From Epiperipatus broadwayi (taxonomy: Eukaryota; Onychophora; Udeonychophora; Euonychophora; Peripatidae): 64,000 nucleotides of DNA. Position numbers and translations under genes: made by a program. This document shows, piece by piece, positions 1 to 12,085 of this stretch (position 1 is its first letter; every line of letters starts with the position of its first letter). The stretch lies in the NCBI GenBank assembly GCA_028023455.1, contig JAQFVV010000014.1, forward strand, positions 1,367,336 through 1,431,335, written 5' to 3'. A model generated the notes under the pieces. The model searched no databases. It saw only the letters and a list, made by a program, of their open reading frames with translations, and was not told where the DNA came from.

Positions 1-478
1 TCGACAAATGAAAATGCCTAAGGGAAAGTAAATCCAATAAATTCTTATAAAATACAAATTAAAAAAAAATTGGAAGAAAATGCTATAAAATTTAAATTAC
101 AAAAACAAAAATCACTGAAAATACATCAAACAGAACCCCCTATTTCAGAATGAAGAATTCTGTCCAAAAGTGCTGAAATTGACAAATTAAAATGCCTAAA
201 GCAAAGTAAATCGAACATATCTTTCTAAAATACAAATTTTAAAAAAAAATGGAAGAAAATGCTATAAAATTCAAAGTACAGAAACAAAAATTGGTGAAAA
301 TACATCAAACAGACACCCCCTCAGAATGAAGGATTCTATCCAAAAATTGCTGAAATTGACAAATTAAAATACCTAAGGCAAAGTAAATCACACAAATCCT
401 TCTAAAATACAAATTTTAAAAAAAATTTGAAGAAAAAGCTACAAAATTAAAATTACAAAAACACAAAAACTGCCAAAA
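1..478. repeat. Tandem satellite, ~178-bp unit, 2.7 copies
   Basis: Three successive units begin with the same GACAAAT-type sequence at 3, 181 and 358, giving periods of 178 and 177 bp. Each unit contains the same order of landmarks: CCTAAGG-like start, AAAGTAAATC, an A-run, GCTATAAAAT, a short C-run (CCCCCT) and GAATGAAG. The third unit decays near 478. The array probably continues left of the window. Confidence 0.85.
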
Positions 479-480
479 GA

Positions 481-526
481 ATTAATGAAGCTTCATTAAT
501 GGTAGATAGTGCTTCATTAATGAAAG
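481..526. repeat. Perfect 20-bp palindrome plus a third arm
   Basis: Positions 481-500 read ATTAATGAAGCTTCATTAAT, a perfect self-complementary 20-mer. A further copy of the arm, GCTTCATTAATGAA, follows at 511-524. It sits exactly at the end of the satellite array and may mark its boundary. Confidence 0.7.
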
Positions 527-1767
527 ATTGTGGGAATGCATAATATTGAAAAAAAATTCCTCTGACTTTCAACACTTTTATGTGGCATGTAATAATTCAC
601 CAACCTTAATAACAGATTAATACTTATTAAGTAATTAAATAGATAACGGGCTCATAGCTATTTAAAAAAATAAAAATTGCTATAAGTTACAAAAACAGAA
701 TTTGGTCTAATATATAAAACACCCCCTCCATGATCAAAAATAAGTAACTTTCAAATATACACTAAAGTTCCTCAATATTTAAAAAATAAAAGACTTTTAA
801 CTTTTGTAAATATGCCTGTGTTATCAGATTTCAAAACAGCAATTTATATAAGCTAAAAAGCAATAAGAACATTAGACCAGGGAGCTTCTAATTGTCTTTC
901 TCAAAAATTTATCAAATTAATTATGCTCTGCTTTGAAAATATGGCACATTATTTAAATATTATAAATTTTTAAAATACAGCAGGCTTTTGTAAACAATTA
1001 TAGTTCCACAAAAAGTATGCAAAAAAAAGGTTCAAATTTTTAGGCTTTTGGTGCAAAATTATTTAGAGAAACAGTCAAATTTTGAGGCTTTTTGGAGCAA
1101 GTTATTTAGAGAAGGCTTTTGATGGCCATTGACACACACATTTTGAGGGAGCAGAATATTTTTACTTTGGAAGAACTCCACTGCCTCATGTTCCATCTTT
1201 GGGATTTTCCAAATTTTTATCATTTTGAGTAAGAAAAGACTACCAGAAAGATGCTACTTCAATTTTAGCTACTACTTAAATTTCAGCATGGGTTTTTGAA
1301 ATGTTGCCTGAAACTTTGTGCATGTTTAATGTTGTATTCATCTGCATAAAAAAAATCCATATTAACCTTGTCAAAAAATAAAAATAATCTCAACAATTTC
1401 TATTTCTAGCATTACAAAGTACTTAATACATCATAATAAAACTAAGATATTCCTAAAGACTAGTACAGTTTCATTTTGATTAAATATGTCGGCTCAAGAA
1501 ATTATAGTTTTCATGTGAGAAGTCTATTATATCACCTTTCATTTTGAAAATACAAATTGTGACATGTAATATACTATGGTGCGATTATCTTTTTTTTTTT
1601 AAATCCTTAATTGGTATATGTGTATGGATTTAATTCAGTATTTTCCTAAGAATCTTACCCAACTATTTACCAGTTTATAACTTTTGTGTTTAAGTTAAAT
1701 GTTAATTTTAAAAATAAATTTTGTTTAGAGTGAAAGTAAATGCAATATATACAGCACTATTTTTTAT
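527..1767. other. No recognisable feature
   Basis: AT-rich sequence with short A- and T-runs. No open frame of meaningful length and no motif I could assign. Confidence 0.5.
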
Positions 1768-2402
1768 TCACTTGGGGAAAGAAAACTAAATTTTCTAATT
1801 TTAAAGAAGAGTTGTAAAAACTAAGGAAGCCTCTAATTAATCTTACTCTTAGGAAAAATATTAAACAATAATTTACAAAAAACTTATTAGTCTTGCTCAT
1901 ATAAAAAAAATTGAAAGACTCAAAAGGATTTGAATCAACCCTCATATATAAATATATCAATTTTATACTATATGTTGCCTTTGACAGAGTAGCTCAGTTG
2001 GTAGAGCATTTGCCTTAAATTTGATATTCAAGAATCTAAAGATGCAAGATCAACTTCTAAGCAAATATTGTAACTGTGCATATAGGCCAGCAGAGTGGAG
2101 AATAGTACTACTCGAAACATTGTGTAATTATTAACCTATGTTGTCTATTATGTAATGACATTAATAATCTAATGAGGCTATGTTTATGGAGTAACAAAAC
2201 TCTGAAAGTACTAAGCCTACAGAAATTATGATATAAAAAGCCTACAGAAATTATTATATAGAAAAGTTTCACTGCAACACATCAGCATATTATTAATAAC
2301 AAGTTGTTTATATTTGGAAAGTTTAAATAAAGGTTAAAATTTTCAATACATTCAACATGAACTCATAGATGATGGAAATAGTCCAACATATCACATCTAG
2401 TA
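1768..2402 (+). mobile_element. Penelope-like element family 1, 3' tail (copy 1)
   Basis: This stretch aligns by eye with the 3' untranslated tail of the better-preserved element at 19.6-20.6 kb. Shared blocks include AGGAAGCCTCT, GGATTTGAATCAACCCTCATAT, a tRNA-like A box, GTGCATATAGGCCAGCA, the stem GAGTGG...CTACTCGAAAC, and the end block GATGGAAATAGTCCAACATATC. No coding sequence remains, so this is a 5'-truncated insertion, the usual state of PLE copies. Copy 1 carries about 120 bp absent from copy 2, containing a short duplication (two AAGCCTACAGAAATTAT-like units near 2212-2255). Relative to copy 2 it lacks the CTGAAGA segment before the stem but keeps GAAAC after it. Confidence 0.75.
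1985..2057 (+). other. tRNA-like segment within PLE tail
   Basis: Positions 1990-2008 read TAGCTCAGTTGGTAGAGCA, a perfect pol III A box (TRGCNNAGYNGG) with a normal tRNA D-arm. About 40 bp on, GATCAACTTC at 2048-2057 is a degenerate B box. No acceptor stem closes and no anticodon arm is convincing, so it is not a functional tRNA. The same segment in the same place occurs in copy 2 (20321-20369). It may be a captured tRNA or the head of a tRNA-derived SINE. Confidence 0.6.
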
Positions 2403-2582
2403 ATATGCCATCATTACAAACCTTCAGACAAATATTTATTATGATTGTTTTTTTATCTTATTGGCAATAAGCCTTCTGATATTTTTTTTATTCTCTTGCA
2501 ATCACAACTATAGTAAATTGTTATCTATATATTGATAAACAAATGATGAAGATATATATATATATATATAAGAAATTGTGGT

Positions 2583-2640
2583 CTGGTCTAACTGGCGAGT
2601 GATGGTACAGCATGAAACGTGTTTCTTGTAAATGTCTTTC
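2583..2640 (+). ncRNA. Hammerhead-ribozyme-like motif, family A (degenerate)
   Basis: CTGGCGA at 2592-2598 stands for the core CUGANGA with A-to-G at its fourth base. It is followed by a weak stem-loop ending in AGCAT, then GAAAC at 2614-2618, a GT spacer and GTT. That is the minimal helix III layout seen in hammerheads of Penelope-like elements. The block GGTACAGCATGAAA is shared with the motif at 18.3 kb. One core base is wrong, so cleavage is doubtful. Confidence 0.4.
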
Positions 2641-5575
2641 ATCATATGTATCAGGAATGTGTTGTGGAATTAAAGTTTGAAATATATAAAATATGTATGA
2701 TGATGTTAAAATATATCAAAAAATATGTATATTAAGTAAAATAACAATATGAGCTATGTATGCCTTATTCACTTGAAAAAAAGGTGAAATGTTATGTTTT
2801 AATATTCATCCAGAATGAAAGGGAGTTATTTGACTTCTGGGCTTATGGATGTTTGTGATATGACAGCTTAGATGACAGATGCACTGATGAGAACAAAATT
2901 TAATATATATATGGTAATCACATATTTTCTTGTAAAAGTATATTGTAATTAAACTTATTATGATTAGTCATTTACCTCATTGCAAAAATGTTTCTTGGTA
3001 TTTGTTTGTTTTTTATCCACTGTGATAGGAGAACTCATCAAAATTATTGATTTGGAATCTATGCTATGTGGCTTTTACATTTTATACTTTCAAATGCGGA
3101 CGTTTTATGTCTAAATTGTATACATAATTCTGTAGTATTTGCTTTGTTGCATGCATATATTGATCTTAATAATGTTCTTACATTTTAATTCATATTAAAA
3201 TGATAGTTATGCTGATAATTCCCCAGTTCAAAGATGCATGACCTAACAAACATTTGCACGATTTTTGGTTTATTTTAGCAATTGTTAAAACTGTTTTATC
3301 AATCTATATATAAATGTTCTAGATATCAAAACCATACATTTATAAATATTAATATTTTTTTATAAAAAAAATGTAATAATAACTATTTCCATGTTGTTGT
3401 TTTTTTTTTAAAAAATTAGGAATGCAGTTATAAAAATGCTATAAACAACTTTTTCTCATTTATTCTTCAACATTTACTTCTATGTATTTCATCCTAAATG
3501 TTCTGTTTTATGAATACTTTGAAAAGTTATTTTATCTAAGTAACTGCAAAAAATAATAATAGAAAGTTAACATCAGAGAAAATTAATAAAAATCGGTTTT
3601 AGGAAGTCAAGTACAATTGAATGACTCTCCTGAGATTTAGATAATAAAACATTACAGTTAGACCATTAACTGCAGCTACAATAAAGATAAAGCTGGCAGT
3701 AAATGATGGTATTGTATACAAAGAGAAGGATGATTGGTCACCTTTGTCCTCCAAGTGTTTGAAAGATCAGTCAGTTTTTGATTTCGCTAAAGATAGTTTA
3801 CTAAAGCTTTTTGTAAAGTTCGAGAAGAGAAGACTATACATCAGATGGTTCCTAAAAATAATTTAATTTTTGTTAAAATATGATTATGAAATATTCTTTA
3901 TATATTAATAAATACTGCATAACTATAGGATTAAGTAATTTTGATATTTTTTTTTTGTTTTATATCGTAAAATAGATCAGAAAAATGTTTGTGTTTATAT
4001 GTGTGTATACGTATGTACAATTGAATGTGTTTAGAAATGGACACATCCGAATTGTATGTTTTCATGAATATTTTCAAGGAAATGGAGCGCTATGAAATAC
4101 TTATTGATAGTTTTACAATTCTTTTCCAGTTCTTAAATTTTATTAATAATAGAATTATGAAATCTACTGTTATTAAAATAAAATTTAACTAGGAATTTAT
4201 AACGGTCAATATGCTTTTCTGTAAGACTAAAATATTTTATGAGACATTGGAATTATATTTAAGAGAATGTCTTATTAAATGTTTTACTCCCAATGGTTTG
4301 GAGAATTTAGGGATGTGAATATAATTGATAATAATGATGATAAGTTGCAAGGATACTATTAACTGAAAGAAGTATTAATTGAGAGAACTTTGAAACAGAA
4401 GGATTTTTAAATTATTCATGCACTTAGAAAATAAATAAATTTGAAGACATTTTGAATTCGAAATGTATATTTGCAAACCTGGAGAAGAATGAATATGAGT
4501 AATGATTTTAAGTGGAGTATATTTTTCTGTATTATAAGAGTATAGCAAGTTGCAGGAAAGTTTTTTAAAAAAGAGTTGACTTTTTACATGATTCTTATTT
4601 TGAGAAAATAATTCATGATTTAGATGAATTAAAACATATTTATTCAAGATTGGCAATAGTTAAGCGTGAATATTTTTTTCCTCATTCTTAAATGGACAGA
4701 ATGATCAGTCACGTATATTATCACATATGTTTGATACCTTTTGTATATTTATTTCTGAAAATTTTTAAGCATCAAAGAAAATTATATTGAAATCAACTAA
4801 ACACTAGCTGGAATCCAATTTTAAACTTGTTAGCAAAAAATAAATACAATGTGTATAAAGAAGGAATAGTAAAATTATATTAGCATTAGATAAGTAAATA
4901 TTTATTTTCTTAATTGAATATAAGTTACAAAATGCGTTATTTTTCTGTTATTGCTATAAATATTTATCAGATCGATGTCAAAAAATGAATGTATGAAGTA
5001 GGAATTAAAAAAATATCTATACTGATTCCTTAATTTCAGAAATGAAAAATTAATTCATATATCAGCAGTCACATACTTTAGAGATTTTTTTTTTTTTGAT
5101 TGAGGCCAGAATTATGGCAAGTATTTTATGCATTTAATCTGCTATTTGATGTGAAATGTATGTGCTTTATGATTTGTGTATTAATAAATGATTTACTTAT
5201 AAATAAATCATCATAGTTGGACTACACATCATTTGGAATACAACATACTATATTTATGAATATATCATTGCAGTTGCATATCTTCATCATACTATATTAT
5301 GATGCTTTAACTTGTCTGTTTACGACATACTGTTCAATGACTTTTTGCATTTGGTTAAAGATGCAATTTTTTTATTAACTCTACTTGAAGATAAAAATAA
5401 AATATTGTTTCATAAACCTACCATTTGTCTTTTTTTATATATTTTTATTCATATGTTTTAAGAATATGTGGAGGAATGGAAGTTTTAACTATATTGTATT
5501 TAGTAGAATAGAATAATGTAATTGAGAAAAACATTATTAGAAATCAAACATATTTGGCACAAGTATGGTTTATAA
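2641..5575. other. No recognisable feature
   Basis: AT-rich with short TA runs. The open frame at 4375-4656 (minus, 93 codons) shows no domain and is of a length expected by chance here. Confidence 0.5.
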
Positions 5576-5597
5576 TTGTCAAAGGAATGAAAAGTTA

Positions 5598-5646
<49 letters not shown>

Positions 5647-5667
5647 AACTTTTCATTCCTTTGACAA
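5576..5667. repeat. Inverted repeat around a TA/CA microsatellite
   Basis: Two perfect 24-bp arms, TTGTCAAAGGAATGAAAAGT plus TAGT at 5576-5599 and its exact complement at 5644-5667, enclose 44 bp of (TA)n and (CA)n. It can fold as a hairpin or cruciform. Confidence 0.85.
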
Positions 5668-8600
5668 CTATATATATCTATATGTTTTGATGTAGCTAAG
5701 GTAAAACCAGATGTGGAAAAATATCACTTTAGAAGTGGGTATCTCTTGTATAGTATTTAACAAAATAAAAGAATAGTACATATACATACTCTGGTTTTTA
5801 CATAAACTAACTCAATTTTTATATTTAATGCATTCACTCTATTTTGGGGATTTTTTTTTTTTTACTATAAATCTTGTTTAGATTAGATCTTTCCGAAGGT
5901 GTAATCCAAAGATTTTGTAAAGAAATATGTTTTCAAAATGTTGACTTAAACTTTTATCATCACAAAAAATCTATCTCAATATTATTAATTTAAATCATTT
6001 TTGTTGTTGTTTATTAATATAAGAAATATTCTTTTAAATCTTTTAATTTACTACTAGTAGATAAATAACGATGTTTATTTAATGTCATTATAGCACTATT
6101 CATTAAATATTGATATTAGTCAAATAATTTTATAATTTCATGTCTGTTTATTAATTACAACTACTTCATGATATATTATGAAATCATTTTTTTAAAGTAT
6201 AATGTTAACAATAAAAAATATTTGATTAAGATGAAGCAAAAATCAAAATGGAAATGAATACATATAAAAAAAATATTTTTTTGCAAACAAAATGTTATGG
6301 TAAAAATTACATACCCATTCAATAGCTTTATAAACTTCTATATTTAAGATGAACTGCAGACTAGTATATACATTTTTTGAGATATCTTGAATAAATCTCC
6401 GCTCCCAGAGTCAATATAAAAATAACAACAAAAAAAAAAAATGTTATCTCAAATAAAAATGTTCTGACATAATAAATAGAACCTTTATCACTTTTCTGTG
6501 AAAAATACTTATTATTTATTTTTAATATGTATTTGAAGTTTTAATCTGAATATTTTAATAGAAGTAATTTGTGAAAAGTTTATTTTGGTCTAACGCCTGA
6601 AGTTTGTAAAATTAATATAGAAATAGATTTTACATTTTAAAAACTGCTTTTTTCAAATATGTCATATAAAAAAAATATTTATAAATTTTATCCGTAAGTT
6701 TTCAATGATGGTGGGAAATATTTTCTTTGACACACAAAATGAGCCACAATTTTTATCCAGCTAAGCTAGATTTTGCACACATTTTTTGTAATGAGTTATA
6801 AAATGATAGCATATAAATGATATCAATTATTGAAATAACAAGCTTTTTTCAGTTTAATCTAAAGATATAGAGGTGCATTGTAGAGTATCAAAATTCAGGA
6901 AAGCCTTTTAACATAAGATAGTTAATTTTCTTAATCATATTTTAAAAGTTTTCAAAATTGAGAATGGTAGAATATATATAGTAAGAGTAAAATACATAAG
7001 AAGTCAGAAATTTAAATTCATTCACGAGTAATTATTTTCATCCTACATTATAACCACCTATTGTAAATTTGAGTATTCAATTGACATTGTACAGTATACT
7101 GCTAAAATATTCCCATCTCCAGGCAAACCATTTAGCTTTTATATTTATCAGAAGAAGTCTTGGATGCAAAGATGAAATTCTAGGATTTCCTATCAAATGA
7201 AATACCAATAATCTGAGTCACCATCTCTATCGACTACTCAAGTTTACAGTTGATGACTCTGAATTAGAATGAAAATACCTGCTTTGGAAGGATATGAATG
7301 ATGTTATTGATATCAATTTATATGTATAATAGATGTTGAAAATAATCATGAAACTTTTTATCAATATAAATAATTGGAAAAATAATCATTGTTATCAGTA
7401 AGCTAATGTTACAAACATATAAATAAAATTATTAAATAGTTTTAAAAAGCTCACTGCAGATCATACTTGTATCCATAATACCTTCCTACCGTTTACTGAC
7501 TAATTATTGAAAGACAATCTGTGTTAACTATGGCCAGTTACTTGAAGAAAAAAAAAGCTTTTAAAATATTCAGATATTTTAAACTTCAACTGGATCTGGC
7601 ATATATCAGATTAATGCACAAATTAAACTAGCATGTAAAATTATAAATGAGAAATAATTCCAAGCGGACGGCAGATAAGAGATTCTAAGACTAGAGGTAG
7701 GGAACGATTTTTGATGCCATTTTTATTTCAGTAGCTTATTTAGTATAATTTACAAAGTTATACATTGGCAAACAAAAAAAAACTTTGTAAATATATGGTT
7801 TGACTTGATGTAAAGCAAATAAATTTAACAACATTAAAAACAAAATGTGCCTTTTTGTTTGGCTAATACTATTAGTATATTTTGATATATATATTATTTC
7901 ATAATTATTTTTGATCGCAAAATTAGTTTTTTTTAAAAAATAGTGGTTTAACTTAGAAGATTGCATTTTTATTAGTTTTCGTTAAAAAGAATTAATATTC
8001 AGATTGTCACATTTATAGCATTTGATTCTCTTGATTTTTAGAGAAGCTGTTTTTGCTATGCTTGAGCCTTAGTCATTTTATCAGTATAGTTTTTAAAAGT
8101 GTCGCCAAATCCCTAGTGAGAACTGCAAACTCCATGGGTGGTTTCTTTGGAAGCAGACTGTTGCTAATCCCCGGGCTATGCAGACTTTTTAGTATTATTA
8201 AAAAGAGAATTTGAAGAAATTAAAAGTATATGGGTATTTTATTTGTCCTACCTATAAAGTTTAAAAAATCAAAAAATAAATTATATTTATATTTTATTTT
8301 ACTTTCATTGTTTATTCTAATTGTGTAATGTATATATTATTATAACCACTTTTTTTTATATATATGCAATATATTTATTTTGATGTCAGATAAAATATGA
8401 TAATTTTAAATGTTTGTGTTTGCAAGGATATTTGGAAGGGGGTGCTAGTAAGATGGTCATGACATTTATCACAACTTTTAAGGTTTAAAAAATCCATTCA
8501 CATATTCAGGATTATATCTGAGTTTTATTAATGTAATGTCATCACGAATGTTATTGATAGGTTTTTTTAGGAATGTTATTGATAAGTTTTTTTATGAAGT

Positions 8601-9412
8601 ATTTTTTTTTCACCATATATCTTCTTTATCCATTTATTAATTTTTATTTGTTTTATTGATGAAGTTACCACATATTGATTTGGTAGTAAATGTATTCTAT
8701 GAAATGTCAACTGAAGAAGGACATTATTTAAATAGTATGTCAGTCTGCTGTTATTTCTTTAAATTTATTTGTATGTATGTTAATAATATGGCATATAAAA
8801 ATATGCTATCCTTGTTTTACTAAATAGAAGTTAAGTAATGTGGTGTTATGCACTTTATTTTAAAACAATATATTAGCTATTGATTCTATTCAAAAATAAA
8901 AGCTAAATAAAATGAGACTAAGTATTTTATCATAAGACAATAATCTTTGCATGAAAATCTCAAAAGTCATTTCTTAATATAATGGTTTATACCACTAACA
9001 CATATACCAATTAGTTACCAAAGCATACAGAACAATTCTTGTCACATTTTATATGACAATAAAATTGCATAATAATTTGAATTTATTTTTATAAGGATCT
9101 TAAAATGGAATTTTGTATTAAATAAATTTTATAATTTACTTTGCTATAAATAGTGGTTGCATTCTCATCATCTTGTCAAATTCAGGATCTATTATTTGTT
9201 TGTTTGTTTGTTTGTTTTTTTTTTGTTTACTTGCTTGGGTTTTTTTTGTCTTTTTTTTTTTTTTGAAGATGAAACAGAGAATATTTAAGCCAAAGGAAAT
9301 TGATTCTTGCATTTTTTTTATTATTTTAAAATAAGCCTTAGAATCTGAATGATATATGCCTTTTCATCTATCTGTTCTGTTAACTCTATAACATCCTTTG
9401 TTAATCCATTAA
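5668..9412. other. No recognisable feature
   Basis: AT-rich, no supportable gene. At 8705-8745 a CTGAAGA is followed by a GACAT/ATGTC stem-loop but the GAAA element is missing. Confidence 0.5.
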
Positions 9413-9590
9413 GCATCACATGATCACATTTCCTATACTAGCACATTAATTGTTGATAAACAGAGCAAAACTCTCCGTACAGTATTGCCACCTGTATTAA
9501 ACAAGCCTTCTGGCATCCATTGATTACTCTGTTTAGCACAGGTGGCAATACTGTATGGAGAGTTTTGCTCTGTTTATCCTTTGTTAATAT
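9413..9590. repeat. Fold-back repeat, short copy of the 40.6-kb family
   Basis: Arms 9455-9495 and 9538-9578 are 41 bp with one mismatch, separated by a 42-bp loop. The left flank (ATCACATGATCACATTTC at 9416) and the arm sequence with GGTGGCAATACTGTATGGAGAG match the fold-back at 40.6-41.0 kb, as does the loop block GCATCCATTGATTA. This is a shortened copy of the same dispersed element. Confidence 0.75.
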
Positions 9591-10053
9591 GATTTTATGA
9601 AGCATATTTCTGACTAACACAAACAAAAATGTCTTTTTGATCATTTTAACTTTTTTTTTATCATAAAGTTGATTTTTTAATTGATCTTAATTTGCCATTT
9701 GCAAATTCTATAGGTTCTTTTTATTAAATTAAATCATGGTGAATATAAATTAATTAAAAAACACAGAACTGCTGATTAGTTTAATTTTATTTTTTTATAT
9801 GCTATTTTGTTCTTCATAATTTACTGTTCTTAATCAAGATTTCATCAAGATTATGATATCTGATCTCATTGTGAAAAGAATTAGTTTCATATATTAGTGC
9901 ATGCTATTTGCCAGATAATTCATGGGAAATCTGCCATATATCTCAATTTGTTGTTAAGTTCATTTGTTTATAATTTTAGTAATTTAATTTATTTTTTATA
10001 TCCCATAATAATAAAGTGTTGAATATGTTGATAGATAATGAGATAGATATATC

Positions 10054-10397
<344 letters not shown>

Positions 10398-11430
10398 AGC
10401 GTGCAAATAGACAGGGAGGTGGATCCAAGGATATAAGACTAAATGGATAGAAGAATAGATAGGAGAGGAAGATAGATTGGTGAGAAGGTAAGTAGCTGGG
10501 TAGTTAAATAGTTAGATAGATATGAAGACAGACAGATAGATAAACTGTCCAGTGATGCAATGTTACTCATTTACAATTGCTTAGCAATGGCTATAATAAT
10601 AGTGGTCCTACCTTATTGAGGTTGTCAAAAGTATATTTAAATGTATCATATATTTAAATAATTGGAAATATGAAATATTAATCAATCTAAATGTAATTGA
10701 TACCAAATAAAATACTTTAAACTATGAAGGCAAAAATAATTAATTATTCTTCCAATGCCTTTTAAATAAATACCAATCTAATAATCCCACATACAGAAAA
10801 AATGAAACTGCATAACCCAACGTCAAGAAATATATATTTATATAAAAACTATGCACACCTTTTTTTTCTCTCATATACTGTAATTTTATATTTTGTAATA
10901 AAAATAATTGATCAAATATTTCCTGGATTTTAAAATTAAATTCAACTTTTTATAAGCATAAATATATTTTTTTCAGAGCATTAAAATATTTGTTAATTAC
11001 AAATATGATTTGTGTTTGTTTTGGTTAGATTCTATTCTCCTTTAAGATAATGGTTGGTCTAGTTTTTGATTTGTTATTTTAATAATTTGTCAAGTAATTA
11101 ATAAAGAAAATATTATTTCCAAAGAAGTAAAAGAGAAATGTGTTATTTATTAGGTAGTTAGACAATTGTAAAATGAATATTTAAAAAAAAAAAAAAACTT
11201 TATTATGATAATGTGATAATAGTTATTGTTATTATATAAAATTGCATTCATTGGTGACAAGAATTAAGAAAATTATAATCAAATAATGATGATGGTAGCT
11301 GATGAACAGCTTGTCTTACTTCAGACAACCATTTTTAATGGAATCAAAAAGAGCCCTCAGATCAAATATGGATGTAAAATAATCATTTATACAAAAAACA
11401 TATAAGGTCTAAATATTAAATGTCCATACA
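10398..11430. other. No recognisable feature
   Basis: Decaying GATA-like tract to about 10545, then plain AT-rich sequence. Confidence 0.5.
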
Positions 11431-11439
11431 TCACTACAG

Positions 11440-12085
11440 TCATCTTTGCAGTATTCCCCTTGGAATGCACTATCAATAGTACTTAGTCTACTTTTTAAAG
11501 CAATTACACAATTCTTTTTTTTTGGAATGGCTATCACAGCTGTTGTTATATTATCATTATATTCTAAATGGCATCAAAATGTCTTTCTTTCAATGTTTTC
11601 TTTATTTGTGCATAAAGAAAACAGTCATTGAGTGGGCCAGATCAGATTATTAAGGATGATGTGACAATATAGTCACCTGTTTACTGGTATAAAAACTCCG
11701 TCTCTTCTACATGAGCTAGTACATTTTTGTGTTCCTCTTTATCATGACAAGATTATCAATTAAAATTTTATTGTCTCTCTATTGATGTTTGCTTAGTCTC
11801 CTATAGATCTCACTCACATCAACTGATGATTTTGATGCACTATTCAATAAATTTTGACAATAGTTTTGTCAGTTCTACTTGTTACTGACTGTCCTGATCT
11901 CTCTTCATCAGTGATACTTTCTCTTCCCACAAAAAATGTTGAATCTGTTTACTATAATTTTTTTAATGCTATTATCCATATAAGTGGACTAACATATCCC
12001 ATATTTTACTTTGCCTCTTGCCAAATTTAAGAAGAAATTTAATGTTTTTATGTTATGCTCTAATACAAATGCCAACATTTTTCTG
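11440..12085 (-). pseudogene. Degenerate mariner transposase, catalytic core deleted
   Basis: Read right to left, the minus strand shows mariner (Tc1/mariner, IS630-type) landmarks over several frames. First is an N-terminal helix-turn-helix part with FLLKFGK and ML..LYG around 12000-12050. Next comes the linker GRESITDEERSGQSVTS (about 11885-11937), followed by INRETIKF, the second DNA-binding helix. Near 11480-11560 the C-terminal signature AIPKKK...FQGEYCKDD appears, which corresponds to the AIPK...CF..W...C....G.YFEGD end of mariner. The roughly 200 residues between, including the DD34D catalytic triad, are absent apart from a possible trace of the S-P-D-L-A block near 11650. In-frame stops occur throughout. 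The plus-strand ORF 11446-11631 is a shadow of this remnant. Terminal inverted repeats were not found. Confidence 0.7.

Noticed and set aside
1-478. CRISPR-like array
   Set aside because: Long tandem units without spacer structure, in a eukaryotic context.
1985-2057. Functional tRNA gene
   Set aside because: A box is good, but there is no acceptor stem, anticodon arm or intact B box.
2880-2920. CTGATGAG as a hammerhead start
   Set aside because: No following stem-loop plus GAAA in register.
8711-8750. CTGAAGA with GACAT/ATGTC stem as a hammerhead
   Set aside because: The GAAA box and NUH triplet are missing; kept only as a note.
11446-11631. 61-codon plus ORF
   Set aside because: Opposite-strand shadow of the mariner C-terminal remnant.
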